From contig RPFO01000253.1 of assembly GCA_009746045.1 (NCBI GenBank), forward strand, positions 3,213,975-3,277,974: a DNA stretch of 64,000 nt, read 5' to 3'. The notes below the pieces were generated by a model, which was given only the letters and a program-made list of their open reading frames with translations, ran no database searches and was not told the origin of the DNA. Positions 1 to 10,300 of the stretch are shown here, in pieces; position 1 is the first letter of the stretch; each line of letters starts with the position of its first letter. Made by a program: the position numbers and the translations under genes. This stretch comes from Mesostigma viride (taxonomy: Eukaryota > Streptophyta > Mesostigmatophyceae > Mesostigmatales > Mesostigmataceae).

Positions 1-40
1 GCGATCTTACACTCCTAAAATTTCTAAATCCAGGGTCTCT

Positions 41-108
41 TATCAAAGAGACAACCAGCGCAGGCCAGAAATCGGGAGAATCCGGACCATGGTAGCTCGA
101 GCCTGCCG
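41..108 (+). repeat. Dispersed ~65-bp repeat, copy 1
   Basis: The stretch begins TATCAAAGAGACAACC and ends AGCTCGAGCCTGCCG. Closely similar copies lie at 10878-10943 (plus strand, inside an ABC1K intron) and 33657-33714 (minus strand, inside the CACTA-like element). The three share GGAGAATCC, CCATGGTA and CTCGAGCCTG blocks in the same order. No coding potential and no target duplication could be recognised. It could be the end of a longer repeat whose rest is outside the window or has decayed. Confidence 0.6.
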
Positions 109-922
109 TTATCTTTTCCGCGTTTTCGAGTCTTATGATTAAACCTGGGAATCTTACTGAACGTGGTTACGTAGTGGTGGGGGCCCGGGGGGGATGTAGT
201 ACAGTCATTCGCGAACGGGTTCGAGGCTTTTGAGGGGTCAACCCAACTTAAGGCGTGAATGATTCTACTAAATTCTACTAATTTGAACTAAAGATACAAA
301 ATCATACTATTCTGAACTACTTTGAACTTGGAATGCCGAAACCCTATTTGACCCAACTTAGGCGTGAACACAACTTCAGCCAACCCAAGGCGTGAATGAC
401 TGTACCTTTGTCAGCGGTGTCGGCCTTGTTGTTCGGGCCGGAAGTCCAGTCCAACGTCCGTACGTAACGTAAGCATGCACTTGACGTAACTTGACGTAAA
501 TCAACTTCATCATGGCGGGAGCCGGGAATCAGAACGTAGAAGACGGTGGTTTTTTAGTGGTGCCGAGCACAGCAGACAGCCGTGGCGGGAATTTTACTGG
601 CAGACGCTGGCGTGCAAACCTTTCACAGTAACACCGTGCATGCAAACGTTTTTCTAGGAGCAGCTTGATTCCTTTTGGGCGACGAGACTTGTAGGAAGAC
701 TAAAGAGTGTCCTACTTCCAACAAATGGTGCGATTTCGTGGTTATGAATTGACTCTGCTTCTAGGTAAACCAGCACGGATGCGGCAGTAACATATTTATC
801 CTTCCGTGGACCGCGATTTTCCGTCATGGCGGCATCGCCTTAAGGGCATCCATAGAGCGCATGCCTGACCAGAGGCGCTTCGTAGCATGAAGTAACTTTT
901 TTTTCGTGTGTTTAAGTTAGCT
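109..922. other. Intergenic DNA upstream of the J-protein gene
   Basis: No gene is recognised here. A short motif, roughly CAACCCAACTTAGGCGTGAA, occurs three times between about 237 and 402. Two GGCGGGA boxes (near 514 and 572) resemble E2F-type sites, but with nothing else to support them. The promoter and 5' UTR of the J-protein gene must lie in the last few hundred bases; no convincing TATA box was seen. Confidence 0.4.
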
Positions 923-2145
923 ATGGCGTCTAAGAGAGCAGAGGCGTACAAGACATTGGGGCTGGAGGAAGGGGTAGATTATACGGAAATCAGGTCCGCT
1001 TACAAAAAGCTTGCCTTACAATGGCATCCTGACAAGAATAATGGCTGCGAGAACGCGGCTGATAAGTTCAGAAAAATCCAAGCTGCCTATGAGCGGCTTA
1101 CGGCGCCGGAGGAAGACTTCGATGGCGAAGACGCATATGACTACGATATTCCATCGTACGACGAGATGATGGATCATTTGTGAGTGACAAATTGTGATAT
1201 TCAGCTTTGCCCTTGATTGCAACAGGCGGCGGTAACTCGAACTCGTCTTACCTACTTGGTTGATATCCCCCCCGTCCCCACGGATTTCATTGCGTACCTC
1301 AGTGGGGAGCCCAGCAATACCGATGATTTTATCGCACTACTTGCGGCACGACTTCCGTACGAATTCAGCCATGAAAAAGTACAAACACAGTAAAATCCCT
1401 TGCCTGGATCGTGGATGTGTTGAATCTGATTTGAAATTCGGAATATAACCCCTGTGCCTTGGTGCTTGGCAACTAGATCAATCTTAGCCATCGGTCTGTT
1501 GCGATCGAGTTGTTTGGGATCGGTGTTTCGTTTCACGTCCCTATTTTTCATCCTTCTATGCATTTTCGTCTTGTTTTTGCTGGGGGCCTCGTGCCTTATC
1601 ACTCGGCGAGCCAGGCCAGCTGCATCAAGTGCCACATGCCCTGGCTGGTCTGGCTCCCAACTAGGGTAGTCGATGGAATTCACGATAGGCCTGGTACAAC
1701 TTCACAGCCTTGGTGAAGTTCTAATTTTTTCAATGAAACTTATATAACCCTTCTCTTCTTACATAAACATGTCCCAGCCTTTTGCTTGCAACCGCTGCTG
1801 TGTGAGACTCAGACACCATTTCATGCGGGCTCGCAGACGCACACAGAGACACAAGACACACGGATGCACATGCACTTGTTCTTCGAAGGATGTGAACATT
1901 TTTTGTTCTTTGAGGCGGGGAAGCTTTTTGCTTCGCCTCCATTTACCACCACCAGCAGCAGCAGCAGCAGCAGCACCACCACCACCACCACCACCACCAC
2001 CACCACCACCACCACCACCACCACCACCACCACCACCACCACCACCACCACCACCACCACCACCACCACCACCACCACCACCACCACCACCACCACCACC
2101 ACCACCACCACCACCACCACCACCACCACCAGCACCACCAGCACC

Positions 2146-2176
<31 letters not shown>

Positions 2177-2267
2177 CCACCACCACCACCACCACCACCA
2201 CCACCACCACCACCACCACCACCACCACCACCACCACCACCACCACCACCACCACCACCACCACCAC

Positions 2268-2303
<36 letters not shown>

Positions 2304-4912
2304 GATTTCGGGGGGGGGGGGGGGGGGGGGGGGGGGGCCTAATAGGAATTATTTGCGCTGATGCTCCTTATTCTTTTTCCCAGTCTTGGGACAACCACTC
2401 AATTTTCCTCGAATAGCCCGGACATGCATCTACTTAGTCTCATCTTGCTTTTTTAGCTGGCACATCCACACCTCCCCCACCGCTTTCCCCACCGTTTTCC
2501 TCCATTTCCCCCGAATTTCCCCTCACATTCCCTCCGATGTCCCCTCGATTTCCCCAAGAAAGGTCTTCTCAGGTTCTAACCCCTCCTTCTTCCTCCCCCT
2601 GCCCCTGCGAACGCAGCATGCGCCACATGTTCGGCGGCGGCGTGCGCTTCTCTTATGGCCACGGCCCCCGCTACCCCGACGACTACGACGATTACGACGA
2701 CTACGGTTCCTGCCCTTGCTGTGGAGGTCGGTCGGGCTCTCGGGGCCACCCTCGCGGCGGCTACTATGAGGACACCAAGACCCCCTGGGAGGAGGAGATG
2801 GCGGCAAAGCACGCGGAGGAGAAGGAGCGCGCCAAGGCCGAGGCTGCGGTTAAGGAGAGGCGGCGGAAAGAGCGGGAGGCGGCGCAGAAGGAGGCGGCGC
2901 AGAAGAAGCGGGAGGCGGAGGAGGAGCGCGCGAGGGAGAAGCGGAGGCAGAAAGCACAGAATCGGGAGCGACAGGCCTTTGGCGGCAGCACCAGCGCCGG
3001 CACTGGGGGTGGTGCGAGTGGCACGCATGACACAGCCAAGCCGAGTGGAACAGAGGGCCCAGGGGATGGCAGCAAGGGGCCCGCGGGCCGAGAGGGGGGC
3101 AAGGGGACTCGGAGGAGCGGTGACAGCAAGCAGGGCGGGGCCGGGGGGTCCCCGGATAGTCAGGACGGGAAGAAAACATCGCCCAGGGTGGGAGATGCGG
3201 ACACGGGGAAGGATGCAGGGGCGGAGAAGGGGCGGCCGGACGGGAGGGGCAAGGCGGCCAGTGCTGCCACTGGTGGTGGCAAGGGGGTTGTGGAAAACCG
3301 GTTCTCTGCCTTGTCGGAAGATGCGAGCCCTGAGGAGGCAGAGAGGAGGGAGAGTGGGGACGATGATGTGGCGGATAAAGGTGGGTCGACGACGCGGACT
3401 AGTGGAAGCGGGCCAGCGGGACAAGTGGGCCGGGCACCCGCGCAGTCTCAGCCCTTGCAGCCCCCTCAGCCCGCGGGGTCACGGGGTCACGAGCCTGTGA
3501 GGAATGCACAGGTGCCTGGATCGCGCGCGCCGCACCTGCCGCCTGGGTTGGGGAGGGAGCGGGAGGCTGGGGTGAAGGTTGAAGAAGAGAGGGAGAGAGA
3601 GAGGGAGCGGGGGCGCGAGAGGGAAAGGGAACTGGAAAGTCTGCGGCTCGCTGAGGAGGAGAAAGCACAGGAGTTGCTGCGCATCGCGGCACAGCGCGAC
3701 AAGGAGTGGCGGGAGCAGGAGTTGCAGCGGCAGCAGCAAGCACAGCAGCAGCAGCAAGAGGAGGAGGAGGAGCGCCGGCGACGGTTGTGGTGGGAGCAGG
3801 AGGCCATGATGCGACAGCAGCAGGGGCTGTCGCCGCAAGCCATGCCCCCGCGAGGCATGATGATGCCCCAGGATAGGGTGTCAAAAGGCATGCCGCCGCC
3901 GCAGCAGTCTTATCCGCAACCGGGCCTTGTCCCGCCGGTAGCAAGGGCGACCGTGGCTGCCGTGTCGGCGGCCGCGGTGGCTACTGCCGCTGCGGTGAAC
4001 GCCGCGGGGACGGCAACGCCAACCACCGCCCTGAGGGGGAACATTCCAGCCAGTTCGAGGAGTACGACGTCAGTGGCTGGTAGAAAATTGTCTGCCGGCA
4101 ACGCCACCGCTGCGGCGGCGGCGGCTCCTCCTGTCGCTGTCTCCTTTGCCACAGGGGCCACAAATGCAGCTGTGCCAGCAGCCAGCAGCACATCTGGGGT
4201 GGCACGGACACAGGCGACAGCGGGAACGCCGGCATCAGCAGCTGGGCCAGGTGCGGCCCCGTCCACGGCAGCAAAGGGGGGGGGGGGTGCGCGGGATGGT
4301 GACCCTTGGTACCGGGAGCAGGAGCAGATGATCGAGCTGACCATACAGTGGCAGAATGAGCAGTGGGAGCGGCAGCTGCGGCAGGAGAGGGAGAAGCAGC
4401 AGCAGCACGTGGCGCCACCGGTGGAGGCGGACTCACTTGTCGGGGCACAGCCCGGTCCCCAGCTGGGTGTCAAGCCTTCTTCCAGTCCCCATCAGACGTG
4501 GGTGCCACCGGATCACGAACGGATCGACAGTTCGCCCACGACCCAAGTGGCAGCACCGCAGCAAGGACTACAGTCACCGCACCAACCCCAGCAGCAGCCA
4601 CAGACGCCTCACCAGCTGCACCGGCAGCACCTGTATCGTAACTCGCAGCAGCAGGGGCGCTATCAGCCCATGCAGCAGGGGCCACAGCAGCAGCAGCAGC
4701 AGCAGCAGCCGCAACCCGGCGGCGCGCTGAGTGAGGAGGAGCTGGAGACGGCACGCATGGTGGCCGAGCTGTGCGCGGCCGATGAGTTGATGCTGGCGGA
4801 GAGGCGGCGGCTCGAGGAGGAGTCGGAGAGGCTAGCGCGCCAGCTTCATGATGAGGAGCTAGCGGGTCATCACCGCAGGGGCGAGCGGGTGCACGTGGGG
4901 GCGCGCCTGTGA
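923..4912 (+). CDS. J-domain (Hsp40) co-chaperone with long charged, Q/A-rich tail; two exons
   Basis: Exon 1 is 923-1179 and exon 2 is 2617-4912, giving 850 residues. The intron starts GTGAGT at 1180 and ends with CAG at 2614-2616; the split codon (TT + C) keeps the frame. Residues 8-62 form a J domain with the HPD motif at 35-37, the site that stimulates the ATPase of Hsp70. An acidic Asp/Tyr-rich linker, a DDYDDYDDYG stretch and a CPCCGG motif follow, then basic coiled-coil-like helices (about 143-209 and 406-484), Ala-rich and Gln-rich low-complexity stretches, and a final Glu/Arg helix (about 794-835). No Gly/Phe region, DnaJ zinc finger or C-terminal substrate domain is seen, so it is a class C J protein. 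A GTG lies 15 bases upstream in frame, but ATG at 923 is the natural start. The client and the cellular site are unknown. The J domain is certain; the tail could contain a missed intron. Confidence 0.82.
1945..2302 (+). repeat. CAC/CAG trinucleotide repeat inside the J-protein intron
   Basis: About 350 bases of nearly pure CAC triplets, bounded on both sides by CAG runs and with three single CAG interruptions near the middle (around 2130-2152). It lies wholly between the donor at 1180 and the acceptor at 2616, so it is transcribed but not translated. The long His/Thr/Pro/Val open frames across it are artefacts of the repeat. A run of 28 G follows at 2310-2337. Confidence 0.95.
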
Positions 4913-5454
4913 GCGGATGGTGTGCTGAAGCTTGCTGGCGGATCTTCCGGATTTCAGGCCTACGCTGGTTAGTTGTTCATTGCTATTTCAGACTGGCGAA
5001 CTGAGGCGGATGTGTGTAAGCCGGTGGCCTGAGGCTGGTGGCTCGAGGCTGGTGGCCTAGCTCTACCGGTTTGCAAGGCAACCCCTTTACTGGGGCTGGA
5101 TTCCGCTTTTTTAGCTGGCGTATTGAAGCCGGCTTGTTTTGAGGAAATCATTGCTGTGGGTTGTCATGACTAGGACATATTGTCTCCTTGATACCCTTGT
5201 CCTGCGTATAGCTACCACACAGGCTAGAGTATGTTGAGAAGTGGTACCTAGGAGGTGCATGGATGGCAACTTGGATGGAACTAGGCAAGTTTGATTGCCT
5301 TGTGATGCGATGGAGTATTTATTGGCTCATAATGAAATGAATTGTTTTGTTCTGGTGCTGTTGTGGAGAAATTGTTGAGTGATCTTGAGAACTGGGCTGG
5401 CCAACATATCTGGCGCCCTGACCATTTATAGTCATTCTTATCCACAGCATGCAA
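4913..5454. other. 3' flank of the J-protein gene
   Basis: The J-protein stop codon is directly followed by non-coding DNA with short repeated phrases (GGTGGC, GAGGCTGGTGG around 5020-5060). TGTAA occurs near 5014 and could serve as an algal-type polyadenylation signal, but this is weak. The motif TTGTCTCCTTGATA at 5180-5192 is one half of an inverted pair whose other half is at 5973-5985. Confidence 0.35.
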
Positions 5455-5897
5455 TACCGTAGTGGTCCCAATATCTGTACGCGTAATTATGTACGAATCG
5501 ACCTCGTACAGGCCCAAAAAAACCCTCTTCCGGGCCTCGTACACCTCAAAATTAGGTACCACCAGCGCAGCGCGGCGCAGACCTTAAAGCCTAGCTACCC
5601 GTGGCGCGGCGCCCGGAGGGAGTTTTCGCGCGCAAACTTCGTTTGATCTGCGTTGATATGTGGGTATACCCGCCCGCTGGCATTCAGTTAGCTAAATGGC
5701 TACTACCTAGTACCTACATGCAGTTCAGTCAAACTGAACTGAACTACCTAAGTACTACTCGCGCACCCTTGAATATACCCTGACATTATACGTACGTACA
5801 GTAAAAATAATCCCCAAAAGTTCTCGTACACGTAACAAAAATTCCTAAAAGTATTCGTACGATAATTACGCGTACAGATATTGGGACCACTACGGTA
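5455..5897. mobile_element. Tc1/mariner-like MITE with ~42-bp terminal inverted repeats
   Basis: The element spans 5457-5895 (439 bp) and is flanked on both sides by TA (5455-5456 and 5896-5897), the usual target duplication of the Tc1/mariner group. Both ends read inward CCGTAGTGGTCCCAATATCT and go on for about 42 bases with a one-base indel (GTAATTATGTACG against GTAATTATCGTACG). The interior has no transposase frame, so it is non-autonomous. The TA flank cannot by itself exclude other groups that use TA-containing targets. Confidence 0.8.
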
Positions 5898-7306
5898 GTT
5901 GACCTTATCTAACCAGGAAACTAACATCGAGGCAGATCTTCGTGGCCCTGAAATAACGAGGACTGACTTGACATCAAGGAGACAACCAAGACTGACATGG
6001 CCACAAGCCACGTGATGGATTAGAAGAAACCCTAATATAGCAAGTTCTAGAACTGCCTAGCATAGTCGAGATCATATTTGGGGCCCTGATTGGCGCCTTC
6101 CCTACCGGGCAAGTAAAAAGCTAGTTCATCAAGCAAGTCTAGGAGCAGTATGGTGACCCTCAGCATGATCTGATTCATTAGGCCCGAGCTGTTGTGACAA
6201 CAGCTCTTAGAGGGAACGAGTTTCACATTGATGCATGTTCCCACTTTGCGGACATTCCCACTCTGGGTAACATTACGGTCCGCTTCCGTCAGTTTACCGC
6301 CGACCTTGCGCATTCAGTTATACCCGAAGCGCAACTGAACCTAGACGGAAACTCGTAGCGGCGTACTACCGACAGGCGCTGACGCATGAGTCATGAGTAG
6401 TCGGTGAATGTGAAGGGGCACTAATTCCATCAGTCAGTCGGTAGCCGTTGACCATGATCAGTAATTGAACGCGTCATGCTACCGGCCGCGGGCCGGGCTG
6501 ACTGAGTGAGCGCTTACGTGCCATCATTCATTTTTTCGTCACGTAAAGCGTAACGGGAAATGATGTAATTACGTGGTTGACGTGACCTAGCCCCTTTACG
6601 CCCACCCTGGTAGAAAGTCGCCGTGTGCCGCTCCGGCGGGCGGCGTGCCGGCCGGGGCCGTCACGCGCTCGAAGGTTTCCTGACAGACTGCCCAGTGCCC
6701 AGTGCCCGGGCGAGAACCTTGTTGCGTATCCGCGTCGCGCCTGGCTTGCCCGCGTGCGGCGTGACTCGCGAGTCCGAGCAAAGATCTCACGTGCCACGTG
6801 GTCGCAAGTCGTTGCCCGATTGCCGTAGGTATCTTACCGCGGCAGTATCTTACCGCAAGAAATGCCCCGGGAGCTGACACTCAACATTTTGATACTCGTG
6901 AGCTGTACAGTTTCTATATACCGTTAACAATTGGCTCCAACTACGGTATCGGGATTGCCAATTAACAACGACTTTCGATGCTGGCCTCAAACGCTGGCCC
7001 AACACCTCGCCACTTGTGCAGGCCTCAAGAAAAATGGATTGCGTCCGCATGGACGGATGCCCGTGGGAACGAACACCAAAGCACGCGCGCGGGGGGGGGG
7101 GCTGCCAGAAGAAGCCATGTGCGTGTTATTTACCGAATGTTGTAGAACAGGACAGTCTCTCGCCGGGGTCGCTGGCTTGCATGCTATGGTCTTGTCGAAA
7201 AATTATTAACAGCGGCCCGTCTCTCGCATAGCCGGCATTGCAAGGGAATGTCCTCTGCGCATTTTGTGACACGCCCGTAAAGACGGTGTAAGCATCAATC
7301 TGGTCA
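5898..7306. other. Intergenic DNA between MITE and ABC1K gene
   Basis: No gene, RNA or complete mobile element recognised. ATCAAGGAGACAA at 5973-5985 belongs to the inverted motif pair described separately. A run of ten G lies at 7090-7099. The ABC1K promoter should lie in the last part; no clear TATA box was seen. Confidence 0.4.
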
Positions 7307-10300
7307 ATGGCTGCGTTTTCTGCTGCAGTTAGCCGCGGGCCTCTGCCCGTGGCCGCTTCACTTGTACATGCGAGAAGCCGACCCTGCCAGCTGAACGCGC
7401 GTGGCATCCCCGCTGTGGCTGGGCTTCGGAAATTGCCAAGCCAAGCCGGCTTACCGCGCCGGGCAGGGAAGGGAAAGAGCAACCATGTGAGTCACCTCTT
7501 GATAACCCGTGCACAAAGCGTAGAAGTAAATGAGAAAGGACCCATCGTGCAGGGTGAGTTCACGCCCTCCGCCGATGATGGATTTGAGATGACCATGGAA
7601 GACTTAGAGACGGGGAAGAAGGTGAACGGGGCGAAGGTAGAGAGCAATTTGAAGGCCAAGGCCACCGAGGTTCCAAAGCAGACGCCAAAGAAAAAGGCGG
7701 ACTTGGTGGTGGCTGAAGCAGCAGGCGGACGCTGGAACAGGTAAGGGCACCGTCATCACATATATGTAACGTTGCTGTGTTGCCCTTTCCTTATCTTTAC
7801 ACGGTTCCTTACCTTAGTTTCGTTCATAGGCATCAAAGCCATTTAATTAAGAGATAAAATTCCCGCCTCTTGAAAACATTACATAGTTGTTCTCTTCGCA
7901 CATAAAGGTCAGATCGATGTGCCCACATGGATTTTTGTGCATCTTTGACCGGCAATGCACCGCCCAGGCATCCCTGCAAATACTACTTTGAGGTTGACTG
8001 TGTCCTCTCCGTAGTAGCAACGTCCTCACGAGAATAATAATTTGCATCAGGTACTCCCACTTCTTTCATTCGGTAGCCTGTCCACCCAACTGTTATTTGC
8101 ATCGCTGTGGCCAGCACGGGGGAGGGGAGGCTTCTCCTTGCGTTCGCTTTAATTTCCAAGTGCACGTGTGCATCCGAGCATAGGTGATTTGTTGTAGTGC
8201 ATCCCTCTCACTTGTGTTAAGCCATGGATTTGCCTTACTTGACTGCAGGCATCTCCACGGGGTCATGCCCATTTTGTTTTAGTAGTAGTTGCTCTGTTTG
8301 CAAAGCGATAGGCGCCGCAAGCCTTTCATCCTTTGGGGGGATGGGATGGGTTGTTTGAGATTTCACCGCAATACCTATCCGTGTAAACCATGCCACGATT
8401 TAGGGACTAGGAAGTCAAAAGTACATGTGGCTATTACATTCATGCCGACTTGAACACCTGTTTTACGGCTGACAGGACTTGTGATTAGTTTATTCAAGGC
8501 TTTTTTGGACACTAAAGGGATGATGCCTTTGCGAGTAGGAAACATATTGAATGTTGTCACTCAGCACGCGAAGATTGTCCCTCACACTGTGGCTGCTACA
8601 GCTGCCATGCCAAGCCTTTCCTGCTGCTTTCCATCCATCCCTTGCTTCCATCCATCCCCCCTCTCTTCTCCCCGCCGCCCATTCAGAGGCCGCCCTTGTC
8701 CAGCCCATTGTGCCCCCCCTGCCTTCATGGGGGATGCCGTACATAGGGATTGCCGGACGTAGGGATTGCCTTCATTGGGATTGCCCTCATTGGGATTGCC
8801 CTCATTGGGATTGCCTTCATAGGGATTGCCCTCATTGGGATTGCCCTCATTGGGATTGCCATCATTGGGATTGCCCTCATTGGGATTGCCCTCATTGGGA
8901 TTGCCCTCATTGGGATTGCCCTCATTGGGATTGCCCTCATAGGGATGCGCAGCGCAACGTCTGGTCGTCCCGCATCCCGTTGATGACCCTCATGCATTCT
9001 GGCTCCTGTGGCTCCTCCTGTTGCCTCCCATCCTCCTATGCACAGTGCCTTCGGTGCTCCTCGGTGCATGCGCGTGCGCGTTGGGCCACCCTTGAACGTT
9101 CCGGACCCTCTCCCCTTTCCTCCTTCCACCCCTCTTCCCCCGTTATCAAATGGAAATCAACCAAGGTGGCAGTGCATAGCAGTAGCGCTTCTCCACCGTG
9201 CCCCCCCCCCCCCCCCCTAGTATCAGCCCCTGACTCTCTCCCCTTCCTTTCTTCAAGCCACCTTTGTTGCCCCTGCCTTTCCCTGTCAGGTTCAAGGGGG
9301 GCTGCTTGAGGACGCTTCACGGCGCTGATTTTTCACAAACACATTCCTCTTTTCCTTAGTTTGGCCCTTTTTCCTCTCCTTGTCGTCCATCCCTGTGCTG
9401 CGCTCCTCTATCTTCCTGCGTTGCCCCACCAGGTTCAAGAAGTACAGCGTGCTGCAGCGCACGTTTGAGATCTGGTCCTTTGTCGTAAAGTTCTTCTGGA
9501 AGCGCTGGGTGCTCAGCCAGGCCTGGTCGTATAAGAAGGACCAGCTGGACGCCAACAAGGCGCCCAAGAAGGAGGCGCAGTCCACGCGTCGGCGCGAGCT
9601 GGCCGCATGGGTCAAGGAGAACCTGCTGCGACTGGGGCCGGTGGGTGGCATATAACAGTAATGCAGTAAGAGGTCTGTTGTTGCCGCGACTGGGGCCGGT
9701 GGGTGGCATGTAGCAGTAATGCAGTAAGAGGTCTGTTATTGCTGCGACTGGGGCCGGTGAATGGTGCTCCCAATTATGCAGTAGTGCGTTTTGGATGGCT
9801 GCGCCTTGGGCCGGTGAGTTTTCCCCTCAGATAGTTCACATGAACAAGTTGCCCTCACTTGCCCCCTTGCTGTCCCCGACAACATGTTCGTCATGGACTC
9901 CCTCCCTCGCTAACTCCCTTGCTTCGCTCCCTCGCTCCCTGATGCCTGCTGATCTCCCCGTTTGCCTCCTCTTTCCCCACCTCTAGAGTGCAGGGACTCA
10001 CTCGCTTGGCCTCTCTCCGTTGCCCCATCTCCCCCCCCCCTACTACTCTAGACGTTCATAATTGACTCACTCGCTTGCCCTCCCTCCCCTTTGCTTGCCC
10101 CCTCTTCCTTCCCCCCCCCCCCCCCCCCAGACATTCACCATTGTCTCACTCGCTTGCCCCCTTTCAATTCTCCCCTTGCTCCCCCCCCCCCAGACGTTCA
10201 TCAAGATCGGCCAACAGTTCAGCACACGGCAGGACCTGCTGGAGAAGGAGTACACCGAGGAGCTGAGCGAGCTGCAGGACAACGTTCCGGCCTTTGGCGG

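Noticed and set aside
1769-2361. Poly-Pro, poly-Thr and poly-Val frames of 160-190 residues
   Set aside because: They lie across the CAC/CAG repeat inside a well-supported intron of the J-protein gene.
2576-3424. Long frames antisense to the J-protein exon 2
   Set aside because: GC-rich, Arg/Pro/Ala-only compositions typical of shadow frames.
8551-9309. 252-residue frame with a WDCPH repeat
   Set aside because: It is the 15-bp minisatellite of ABC1K intron 1; flanking exons join in phase without it.
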